Positions 1-6,347 of a stretch of DNA of 21,183 nt are shown one piece after another. This DNA is from Thermohalobaculum sp039178805 (GTDB lineage Bacteria > Pseudomonadota > Alphaproteobacteria > Rhodobacterales > Rhodobacteraceae): NCBI GenBank assembly GCA_039178805.1, contig JBCDFC010000064.1, forward strand, positions 1-21,183. Direction: 5' to 3'. Both the position numbers and the translations under genes were made by a program. The notes below the pieces were generated by a model. The model was not told where the DNA came from and did no database searches. It saw nothing but the letters and a program-made list of their open reading frames with translations. Numbering within the stretch: position 1 is the stretch's first letter; the number at the start of each line of letters is the position of its first letter.

Positions 1-1281
1 CGCCTCGATCTGCTTCTGCAGGATGTCGCGGTCGAGCGCATCCAGCTCCTCGGGCTTGCTGTCGACCTCCATACGCAGGCGCGAGGCGGCCTCGTCCATC
101 AGATCGATCGCTTTGTCCGGCAGGAACCGGTCCGTGATGTAGCGGTGCGAGAGAGTGGCGGCGGCGACAAGCGCGGTATCGGCGATGCGCACGCCGTGAT
201 GCACCTCGTACTTCTCCTTGATCCCGCGCAGGATCGAGATCGTGTCCTCGACGGTCGGCTCTGCCACGAAGACCGGCTGGAACCGCCGTGCCAGCGCCGC
301 GTCCTTCTCCACATGCTTGCGATACTCATCGAGGGTTGTGGCACCCACGCAGTGCAACTCGCCGCGCGCCAAAGCCGGTTTCAAGAGGTTCGAGGCATCC
401 ATCGCGCCATCGGCCTTTCCAGCACCCACCAGCGTGTGCATCTCGTCGATGAAGACGATGATGCCACCGGCTGCGGTCTGGATCTCCGATAGGACCGCCT
501 TCAGCCGCTCCTCGAACTCACCGCGGTACTTTGCCCCGGCGATGAGCGCACCCATGTCGAGCGCCATGAGCTGTTTGTCGCGGAGCGATTCCGGGACATC
601 GCCGTTCACGATGCGCATGGCCAGCCCCTCGGCGATGGCGGTCTTGCCGACGCCGGGCTCGCCGATCAGCACGGGGTTGTTCTTGGTGCGGCGGGAGAGG
701 ACCTGGACAGTGCGCCGGATCTCTTCGTCACGGCCGATCACCGGGTCGATCTTACCCTCGCGCGCAGCTTCGGTCAGGTCGCGGGCATACTTCTTCAGCG
801 CCTCATAGCTGTCCTCGGCGCTCGTGCTGTCGGCCGTGCGACCCTTCCGCACATCCTGGATCGCCTTCTCCAGCGCCTGGGGTTTCAGCCCGGCGCTTTC
901 CAGCACACGCGCAGCCTCCGTGCCCTTGGCGAGTGCCAGCGCCATCAGCATGCGCTCGACCGTGACGACGCTGTCGCCGGCCTTGGTCGCGATCTGCGAG
1001 GCTTCCTCCAGCACGCGGCCGAGGCTTGCATCCATGTAGACTTGGCCGTTGCCGCCGCTGATCTTCGGCAGCTTCGCCACAGCCGCGCGGGCACCCGTTG
1101 CCGCCGTGCCCGCATCGCCGCCCGCAGCACCGATCAAGGCGGCGGCAAAGCCGGCCTCGTCTTCGAGCATCGCGTGCAGCAGATGTTCAGGGGTCAGCCG
1201 TTGGTGCCCCTCGCGGAGGGCGATCGACTGGCAGTTTTGCAGGAACCCGCGCGAGCGGTCCGTGAACTTGGAGAGATCCAT
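1..1281 (-). CDS. clpB: ATP-dependent chaperone ClpB, N-terminal part (cut by window edge)
   Basis: This is the AAA+ disaggregase that works with DnaK/DnaJ to pull proteins out of aggregates in the cytoplasm. Only 427 codons are in the window; the reading frame is open at position 1, so the rest (second ATPase domain) lies to the left. The start MDLSKFTDRS has a good ribosome site (GGAGGAA) just upstream. In order: the Clp-N repeat domain (about residues 1-145), then the first AAA+ domain with Walker A GEPGVGKT (207-214), Walker B IIVFIDE (274-280), the arginine-finger region around EKDAALARRFQ (325-335), and the beginning of the coiled-coil middle domain from about 409 (KPEELDALDRD). Residues follow the ClpB consensus closely, which separates it from ClpA and ClpC. 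It is divergent from pyrF across 210 bp. ClpB genes are normally heat-shock controlled, but I found no convincing sigma-32 promoter or CIRCE element here. Confidence 0.97.
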   Translation of the reverse strand, partial: MDLSKFTDRSRGFLQNCQSIALREGHQRLTPEHLLHAMLEDEAGFAAALIGAAGGDAGTAATGARAAVAKLPKISGGNGQVYMDASLGRVLEEASQIATKAGDSVVTVERMLMALALAKGTEAARVLESAGLKPQALEKAIQDVRKGRTADSTSAEDSYEALKKYARDLTEAAREGKIDPVIGRDEEIRRTVQVLSRRTKNNPVLIGEPGVGKTAIAEGLAMRIVNGDVPESLRDKQLMALDMGALIAGAKYRGEFEERLKAVLSEIQTAAGGIIVFIDEMHTLVGAGKADGAMDASNLLKPALARGELHCVGATTLDEYRKHVEKDAALARRFQPVFVAEPTVEDTISILRGIKEKYEVHHGVRIADTALVAAATLSHRYITDRFLPDKAIDLMDEAASRLRMEVDSKPEELDALDRDILQKQIEA

Positions 1282-1491
1282 CAACTTCCTCCGTCAGCGC
1301 GATGACCTGGCGCCCGTCATCGGCCCGCCTTCCACCGCCCGTGTCTGCGCGGCGCCCGTCGCTCGGCCCGCCGCCCTTGGTGTCGATTTGGTGTCTAAGC
1401 CTGGCCGTCGCAAGCGGAGAGCACCTCGGCTCTTTCGAAATCCCGGCCCTCTCCGGTAGAACCGCTGCAGTGTGCGATAGGGGAAAAGAGC

Positions 1492-2208
1492 ATGGCAGCG
1501 GCGGGTTTGATGACGCGGGTGGATGAACGGCTGATCGTGGCGCTGGACGTGCCTGATGCCCTGGCGGGCGAGCGGCTGGCCGACGCGTTGGGCCCCGAGG
1601 TGGGGTTCTACAAGATCGGGCTCGGCATGCTCACGGGCGGAGGATTGGCGCTCGCCATGGAGCTGAAGGAGAAGGGCAAGCGCGTCTTTCTCGACATGAA
1701 GCTCTTCGATATCGGCGCGACGGTGGAGAGGGCAGTGCGTGGGCTGACCGGTTTCGGCATCGATTTCCTCACAGTGCACGGCGATCCACAGGTCGTGAGG
1801 GCGGCGGTCGCAGGCCGTGGTGATCGGGCGACCCGTATCCTCGCCGTCAGCATCCTGACCTCTGCCGACCGCGGCGATCTGGATGAGATGATGATGGTCG
1901 AGGGGGCCGTGGCTGCGATCGCCGTCGAACGTGCGCGTCGCGCCTTCCTTGCGGGTGCCGACGGGGTGATCGCGAGCCCGCAGGAAGCTGCCGAGATCCG
2001 CGCATTGCCCGAAGCCCGGGGCAAGCTGATCGTCACGCCCGGCGTGCGCCCAGCAGGCGCCGCGCTGGGCGACCAGAAGCGGTTCGCAACGCCGGCGAGT
2101 GCGCTTGCCGCCGGGGCCGACCACATCGTCGTCGGCCGCCCGATCTATGCCGCCGCCGACCCGCGTGCCTCGACCGCAGCGATCCTGGCCGAGATCGCCA
2201 GGGTCTGA
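1492..2208 (+). CDS. pyrF: Orotidine 5'-phosphate decarboxylase
   Basis: Catalyses the last step of de novo UMP synthesis, OMP to UMP plus CO2, in the cytoplasm. The 238-residue product has the usual length and TIM-barrel motifs: LDV with Asp19, the FYKIG strand with Lys41, the catalytic FLDMKLFDIGATV block (Asp68, Lys70, Asp73), the phosphate-binding VTPGVRP (181-187) and VVGRPI (213-218). The ATG at 1492 has only a weak AG-rich upstream stretch (GGGGAAAAGAG). An in-frame ATG at 1510 (MTRVDERLI) is a possible alternative that would remove six poorly conserved residues. It lies 61 bp upstream of dinB on the same strand, and the two could share a transcript. The opposite strand carries a long open frame through this gene, which I regard as a GC-rich shadow. 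Confidence 0.96.
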   Translation: MAAAGLMTRVDERLIVALDVPDALAGERLADALGPEVGFYKIGLGMLTGGGLALAMELKEKGKRVFLDMKLFDIGATVERAVRGLTGFGIDFLTVHGDPQVVRAAVAGRGDRATRILAVSILTSADRGDLDEMMMVEGAVAAIAVERARRAFLAGADGVIASPQEAAEIRALPEARGKLIVTPGVRPAGAALGDQKRFATPASALAAGADHIVVGRPIYAAADPRASTAAILAEIARV

Positions 2209-2269
2209 GCCGACCGTTCCCCGAGCGCGCGGCATCCTGTATCAGGGGGGCGACCGATCGGAGAGCCCC

Positions 2270-3523
2270 ATGCCCGCCCTCTGCCGCGATTGTCTCGCCT
2301 GGTATGACAGCGACCCCGGACCCCGCTGCCCGGCCTGTCGCAAGGCGCGGCTCATCGCGCATCCCGAGCTTGAGCAGCGCTCCATCGCGCATATCGATTG
2401 CGATGCGTTCTATGCGAGCGTCGAGAAGCGGGAGGATCCCTCGCTCGCCGATCGTCCGCTGATCGTGGGCGGCGGGCGGCGCGGGGTGGTCACGACCTGC
2501 TGCTACATCGCCCGGATCTCGGGCGTCCGCTCCGCCATGCCGATGTTCAAGGCGCTCAAGCTCTGCCCGGACGCGGTCGTATTGAAGCCGCGCATGGAGC
2601 TTTATGTCGAGGCGAGCCGGGCTGTGCGGGCGGAGTTCGACAAGCTGACCCCGCTTGTGGAGCCGCTCAGCCTTGACGAAGCCTTCCTTGACCTATCCGG
2701 TACTGAGCGTTTGCTTGGCGCGCCCCCGGCGCTCAGCCTCGCGCGCCTTGCCCGCCGCATTCACGAAGCGGTGGGCGTCACCGTCTCGATCGGGCTTAGC
2801 CACAACAAGTTTCTCGCGAAGATCGCCTCGGAACTCGACAAGCCGCGGGGCTTTGCCGTGATCGGTGTGGCGGAGACGGAGAGCTTCCTCGCCCCACGCT
2901 CGGTCCGCACGATCTGGGGCGTCGGTGCCCGCTTCGCCGCCCGGTTGGAGGCCGATGGACTCTATACGATGGCCGATCTGGTGGCGGCGGGGCCCGAGCG
3001 GTTGACGCATCTCTACGGCAGCGCGGGCCCGCGCCTCGCCCGTCTGGCGATCGGCGCGGATGATCGGCGGGTCGATCCCGATGGCGTCGCCAAGAGTATC
3101 TCGGCCGAAACGACGTTCGATGAGGATACCGGCAACCGCGAAGTGCTCGAGGGCAATCTCTGGCGGCTGGCGGTGCGCACGTCGGACCGGGCCAAGGCAA
3201 AGGGCATCGCGGGCGCGGGCGTGACGCTGAAGCTTAAGACCGGGCGCTTCAAGACGATCACCCGGCAGACCCGACTGTCCGAGCCGACGAGTTCGGCGGA
3301 GCTTCTCTACCGCGCGGGGTCGTTGCTGCTCGAACGCGTCCTGCAGGAGGGGCCGTTCCGCCTGATCGGTATCGGTTTCTCTAGTCTCGCGCCGGAAGGC
3401 GAAGCGCAGCAGCCGCTGATCGCGGATCGAAGCGCCGATTTCGTCGCGGCGGAGCGCGCGACCGACGCAATCCGCGCGCGGTTCGGTCGCGATGCGATCA
3501 TGCGCGGTCGGGCATTGCGCTGA
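2270..3523 (+). CDS. dinB: DNA polymerase IV (Y-family) with N-terminal Cys4 extension
   Basis: Error-prone translesion polymerase of the DinB class, 417 residues from the chosen ATG, which has GGAG seven bases upstream. The reading frame stays open further 5', but that part overlaps pyrF and is not conserved-looking. The catalytic core begins at HIDCDAFYASVE (metal ligands Asp43 and Asp45, steric-gate position Tyr48). It continues with SLDEAFLDLSG (Asp136, Glu137), SIGLSHNKFLAKIASELDKP (173-192), the helix-hairpin-helix region around IWGVGARFAARLEADGL, and a little-finger domain at the C-terminus. Ahead of the core are about 40 extra residues with Cys5, Cys8, Cys20 and Cys23 in a CxxC-x11-CxxC arrangement that looks like a zinc ribbon. 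E. coli DinB lacks it; I believe some alphaproteobacterial homologues have it. A DinB-type enzyme is certain; a role in DNA binding for the extension is inference. I saw no LexA box. Confidence 0.95.
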   Translation: MPALCRDCLAWYDSDPGPRCPACRKARLIAHPELEQRSIAHIDCDAFYASVEKREDPSLADRPLIVGGGRRGVVTTCCYIARISGVRSAMPMFKALKLCPDAVVLKPRMELYVEASRAVRAEFDKLTPLVEPLSLDEAFLDLSGTERLLGAPPALSLARLARRIHEAVGVTVSIGLSHNKFLAKIASELDKPRGFAVIGVAETESFLAPRSVRTIWGVGARFAARLEADGLYTMADLVAAGPERLTHLYGSAGPRLARLAIGADDRRVDPDGVAKSISAETTFDEDTGNREVLEGNLWRLAVRTSDRAKAKGIAGAGVTLKLKTGRFKTITRQTRLSEPTSSAELLYRAGSLLLERVLQEGPFRLIGIGFSSLAPEGEAQQPLIADRSADFVAAERATDAIRARFGRDAIMRGRALR

Positions 3524-3629
3524 GAATCACACTTTAGATCGACAGCGAGCGATATGATTTCGTATCGAGACTGTTCTGCTGCATGCAAAGCAGGCAGCTG
3601 TCACGCCATCGCATCGTCACCTGCCCCAA

Positions 3630-3657
3630 TTGCATACGATTTTGCGCAGCATAACCT
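3630..3657 (+). promoter_or_regulatory. Possible promoter for the small RNA
   Basis: TTGCAT (3630-3635) and TAACCT (3652-3657) are separated by 16 bases and resemble a weak sigma-70 promoter. A start a few bases downstream would give a transcript of about 125 nt ending at the terminator at 3763-3788. The -10 match is poor, so the RNA could equally be cut from the dinB 3' untranslated region. Confidence 0.22.
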
Positions 3658-3663
3658 TCTTCG

Positions 3664-3788
3664 CATCTGCACCCTTGCCTTTGCTGCGCTGCACACATAC
3701 GTTTCTCGTCAGCGGTACTTCGGTGCCGCCGCCCTTCCTGGGCGTTTCCTCCCTTAGACTTAGGCCGGGGCAACCCGGCCTTTTTTTT
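3664..3788 (+). ncRNA. Candidate structured small RNA (or dinB 3'-UTR RNA)
   Basis: Three consecutive hairpins are visible on the plus strand. The first is GCGGTAC-TTCG-GTGCCGC (3712-3729), a 7-bp stem closed by the very stable C(UUCG)G tetraloop. The second is CGCCC-TTCCT-GGGCG (3730-3744), with a pyrimidine loop. The third is the terminator stem at 3763-3780. Between the second and third lies a single strand TTTCCTCCCTT, whose CCTCCC (3748-3753) is complementary to a Shine-Dalgarno sequence. Anti-Shine-Dalgarno CCUCC motifs are known in alphaproteobacterial regulatory RNAs such as the CcsR RNAs of Rhodobacter; I cannot assign this RNA to a family. The 5' end is a guess from the weak promoter upstream, while the 3' end is set by the T-run. 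The function (mRNA repression by base pairing) is inference. Confidence 0.5.
3763..3788 (+). terminator. Strong intrinsic terminator
   Basis: A perfect 7-bp GC-only stem GGCCGGG / CCCGGCC with a GCAA tetraloop is followed directly by eight T residues. It works only on the plus strand, because the minus-strand reading puts the A-run before the stem. It lies 240 bases after the dinB stop codon, so it ends either the dinB transcript or an independent small RNA. Confidence 0.92.
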
Positions 3789-3872
3789 CGTCTGGAGACG
3801 TGCAGAGGGGCGGAGTGGCGCGCCCTGCTAGGTCGACGCAGTCCCTCCCGCACAGGGTTCTTTTTGAACGGC

Positions 3873-4766
3873 TTACTCCGCTGCGAGCGTACCCGGAGCT
3901 GGCATCGCCTTGATCAGATCGCGGATGACGCTGTCGATACGCTCTCTCAGAGCACCGAAGCTCGGCAAAGGCTCCAGGCGCGCCGCATCCAGGTACAGCG
4001 CACGATTGATTTCGATCTGCACGGCCTCGATGCCGCGGGCCGGCCGGCCGTAACGCTGTGTGATGTAGCCCCCGGCAAACGGGGTATTGCGGCCGACGAC
4101 GAAGCCTGCGCGCTCGAACGCTTCCTGGGTCTCAGCGACCGTGCTGCGATGGGCGGAGGCGCCAAACCGATCTCCGAGCACGATATCGGGGCTGCGGCCC
4201 CGGATGCGGGGTGCCGCACGAAGGGCCTCGGCTGGCATCGAGTGACAATCATAGAGGAGCGCCCGCCCAGTGCGGCCACGCGCCGCGCGCAACAGTTCAT
4301 CGAGCGCTTCGTGATAGGGCACATGGAAACCCGCGATGCGGGCCTCAGCTTCGGCCAGGCTGATCTTGCCATCGTAGATCGCGGCACCCTCGGCCACGAC
4401 GCGGGGCACGACGCCCAGACCTGCCGCCACGCGCTGGTTCAGCCCATGTGCGGAAATCCCGTCGACCAACGCCGGGTCGAGCTCTCGTGGCGAACGGTTG
4501 AGATCGAGCCAAGCGCGCGGCAGGCGCGCGGCGATGAGCGGTGCGCCCGCAGCCGGCGCTCCGGCGAAGAGCTCATCCACCAGGACATCTTCTGATGCGC
4601 GCAGCGCTTGGCGGTCCAGCCGCGAGGCTTGCACGAATTCTTCTGGGTAGTGTCGACCGCTGTGGGGCGAGCTGAACACCACGCCGCTCGCATGCGTCGC
4701 CGGGAGGCTGATATCGAAACCGTTCGCGATCATTTGGTACATGTAGACCGACGCGGCGGCGGCCAC
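3873..4766 (-). CDS. N-formylglutamate amidohydrolase family protein
   Basis: A 297-residue member of the FGase family (Pfam FGase), the group that includes HutG, which hydrolyses N-formylglutamate to glutamate and formate at the end of one histidine-degradation route. Family motifs visible are SSPHSGRHYP (about 32-41), WLDLNRSPRELDP (86-98), LYDCHSMP (171-178), and VQIEINRALYLD near the C-terminus; the His and Asp residues in these blocks are the likely metal ligands. The start used is a GTG with AAAGG five bases upstream. ATGs at 4742 and 4733 lie close to where the family alignment normally begins and are possible alternatives. No hut genes are next to it, so a role in histidine degradation is not supported by context. 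The family also occurs as stand-alone hydrolases of uncertain substrate. Confidence 0.85.
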   Translation of the reverse strand: MAAAASVYMYQMIANGFDISLPATHASGVVFSSPHSGRHYPEEFVQASRLDRQALRASEDVLVDELFAGAPAAGAPLIAARLPRAWLDLNRSPRELDPALVDGISAHGLNQRVAAGLGVVPRVVAEGAAIYDGKISLAEAEARIAGFHVPYHEALDELLRAARGRTGRALLYDCHSMPAEALRAAPRIRGRSPDIVLGDRFGASAHRSTVAETQEAFERAGFVVGRNTPFAGGYITQRYGRPARGIEAVQIEINRALYLDAARLEPLPSFGALRERIDSVIRDLIKAMPAPGTLAAE

Positions 4767-4834
4767 ACCCCCCTTTCTCGCCTGGCGGCTCTTGCCACCA
4801 GCAGGCCTGCGGATTATCAGCGCTTCGCTGGCGA

Positions 4835-4909
4835 GGGCGCGTAGCTCAGCGGGAGAGCACTACGTTGACATCGTAGGGGTCGCTGGTTCAATCCCAGCCG
4901 CGCCCACCA
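4835..4909 (+). tRNA. tRNA-Val (anticodon GAC)
   Basis: A complete 75-nt cloverleaf. Acceptor stem GGGCGCG pairs with CGCGCCC, the D arm is GCTC-AGCGGGA-GAGC, and the anticodon stem CTACG/CGTAG encloses the loop TTGACAT (anticodon GAC, reading valine GUC and GUU). The variable loop has five bases, and the T arm is GCTGG-TTCAATC-CCAGC. Discriminator A and CCA are encoded in the DNA. No other tRNA is adjacent. Confidence 0.97.
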
Positions 4910-4983
4910 GCCAGCACTCACCTTTCGTTGATCACCCTGCCGAGCGTGATCGGCGGATCGAACCTCGGACCGAGGATCGCTCG

Positions 4984-5000
4984 TCGCAAAGCAGTTGCGA
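4984..5000. repeat. Short inverted repeat downstream of the tRNA
   Basis: TCGCAA and TTGCGA form a perfect 6-bp inverted repeat around AGCAG, 75 bp after the tRNA end. There is no T-run, so it is not a convincing terminator; it may be a protein-binding dyad or chance. Confidence 0.3.
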
Positions 5001-5093
5001 TAACGCGCACCAGGCGGTCTGCGAACGTTCTGACTTTGGTTTCTCGTCCCCCTGAGCCGGGCGGAGCGTCCCTTTCGCCGCCGTTCCGAAGGA

Positions 5094-5115
5094 GGCCCGT
5101 GCAAGGCCCGTGCAA
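5094..5115. repeat. Tandem 11-bp repeat
   Basis: GGCCCGTGCAA occurs twice head to tail in the 292-bp gap between the tRNA gene and the last oxidoreductase of the central operon. The open frames crossing this gap are not recognisable proteins, and I found no integrase or other mobile gene beside the tRNA. Confidence 0.6.
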
Positions 5116-5201
5116 ACCGGGAGGCCTATCTCGCCGACAAACCCGATTGGTGTGAAGCGGTCGGTGAAGCGCTGGAGGCCGCGGCGACACCGCAGCGAAG
5201 G

Positions 5202-6347
5202 CTAGGGCACTGCCCGTCGTCGTTGCTCGGCGTTCTCGAAACGGGCGGGTGCGAAGGCGGCGATGTCCAGATCGGGCGGTTTCCCTTCGGCAAGGTCAGC
5301 GACGATTGGACCCACTGCTGCGGCGAGTTGGAAGCCGTGAGCGGAGAAACCAAAGGCGTGAACGACGCCGCTTTCCCGGCCGGGGCCGATCACTGGGAGG
5401 TCGTCGGGCGTGTATCCCTCGATGCCGGCCCAGAAGCGCACCACCTCCGCCGAGGCGAGGTTGCAGAAGACGCGCCGCGCCGCGCCCAGAAAGCGCTGGA
5501 TGCCTGGAAGGTCGAGCTTGGTCTTATTGTTCGCCGGATCAGCGCGCCCGCGCACCCCGCCGCCGATCAGCACCGTGCCGTTGTCAAACTGCTTCAGCGA
5601 GAGCGCACCGCCGAGGAGACCAACGACGCCATCGACGAAGGGCGGCATTCGAGCGGTGATGGCGAGCATAGGGGCATGCGCTTCAAGGGGGATCGGATCG
5701 CCAAGCTGCGCCGCGAGTTTCCCGCCCCAAGCACCGGCCGCGTTGACCACCACTGGCGCGCTGATGACGCCTTCGGGGGTCGTCGCCTGCCAGGTTCCAC
5801 CGCGTTTCTCGAGGCTGGCGACAGGGCTCTCTTCCCGAAACACGGCGCCGAATGCCTCTGCTCGCCGGCGGAAGGCGTGGACCGTGCGGAGCGGATGGGC
5901 GTAGCCGTCGCCCTCGACCAAGATCGCGCCTAGGCAGTCGGGTGCCGCGGCAGGCAACAATTCGCGGAGCCGCTCGCGGCCGATGACCTCCTCATGCTCG
6001 AAGCCCTGTTGGCGGAGGATCGCGACCCGACGATGGGCGTCTTCGATCTCCTGGTCTGTGAAGCCGATCTTGAGATACCGGCTCTCCCGATAGCCGCAAT
6101 CATCGCGGACCAGGTCCTCGATCCCGCGCCAAGCCACGGTTGCGCGCACCGATAGCGGGATCTCGGCCGTCGCGCGGCCGAGGCGTCTGACGCCGCCTGC
6201 GTTCACGCCGGATGCGTGGCGGCCGACCGTGTCTTTCTCGATCACCGTCACGCGCGCGCCCCGCCGTGCGAGATGCAGCGCCGCCGAGCAGCCATGCAAG
6301 CCGCCGCCGATGACGAGGACGTCGGGTGTGTCGGCGCTAGGGGGCAT
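5202..6347 (-). CDS. DAO-family FAD-dependent oxidoreductase (HcnC/SoxB-like)
   Basis: A 381-residue flavoprotein of the D-amino-acid oxidase fold. It opens with the Rossmann motif VLVIGGGLHGCSAALHLARR (Gly14-Gly19 as GGGLHG) and the following acidic residue VIEKD, then SGVNAGGVRR. Mid-protein is VVNAAGAWGGKLA, and the C-terminus carries RFWAGIEGYTPDDLPVIGPG and AFGFSAHGFQLAAAVG, the FAD-binding block typical of sarcosine oxidase beta, HcnC and opine oxidase subunits. These enzymes oxidise the C-N bond of amino or imino acids. It is the last gene of the central operon, and its ATG overlaps the end of the HcnB-like gene by 11 bp. The C-terminus ends in a basic tail (EQRRRAVP). Substrate unknown. 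It may replace or compete with the other DAO-type subunit (8005-9132) as partner of the HcnB-like protein. Confidence 0.88.
   Translation of the reverse strand: MPPSADTPDVLVIGGGLHGCSAALHLARRGARVTVIEKDTVGRHASGVNAGGVRRLGRATAEIPLSVRATVAWRGIEDLVRDDCGYRESRYLKIGFTDQEIEDAHRRVAILRQQGFEHEEVIGRERLRELLPAAAPDCLGAILVEGDGYAHPLRTVHAFRRRAEAFGAVFREESPVASLEKRGGTWQATTPEGVISAPVVVNAAGAWGGKLAAQLGDPIPLEAHAPMLAITARMPPFVDGVVGLLGGALSLKQFDNGTVLIGGGVRGRADPANNKTKLDLPGIQRFLGAARRVFCNLASAEVVRFWAGIEGYTPDDLPVIGPGRESGVVHAFGFSAHGFQLAAAVGPIVADLAEGKPPDLDIAAFAPARFENAEQRRRAVP

Larger units (their letters stand above)
3524..3872. other. 349-bp stretch without a credible protein gene; holds RNA signals
   Basis: Between the dinB stop and the 3' end of the formylglutamate hydrolase gene I find no open frame with recognisable protein character; the short frames present have erratic composition. 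The stretch is visibly less GC-rich near 3530-3720 than the flanking genes. It contains a dyad CTGCT-N8-AGCAG (3576-3593), a TGC/GCA-rich block (3680-3692), a possible -35/-10 pair (3630-3657), two hairpins and a strong plus-strand terminator, described separately. From 3789 to 3872 I see nothing beyond a short GTTC-T5-GAAC palindrome. Confidence 0.6.

Noticed and set aside
1282..1491. A sigma-32 heat-shock promoter or CIRCE element for clpB
   Set aside because: CTTG occurs on the minus strand, but no CYTAT-like -10 lies at the right spacing, and no TTAGCACTC/GAGTGCTAA pair is present.
1294..2235. A 313-codon minus-strand open frame opposite pyrF
   Set aside because: The composition is Arg/His/Gln-rich without domains, and it exactly overlies a well-conserved gene; it is a shadow frame.
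2099..2269. A longer start for DNA polymerase IV inside pyrF
   Set aside because: The extra residues are a frame-shifted reading of the conserved pyrF C-terminus, and the ATG at 2270 has its own ribosome site.
3554..3757. A 67-codon frame overlapping the small RNA candidate
   Set aside because: It runs through the hairpins, has no Shine-Dalgarno and resembles no known protein.
4928..5155. A 75-codon frame in the gap after the tRNA
   Set aside because: It has no recognisable protein features, no ribosome site and a high Arg/Pro/Ser content.
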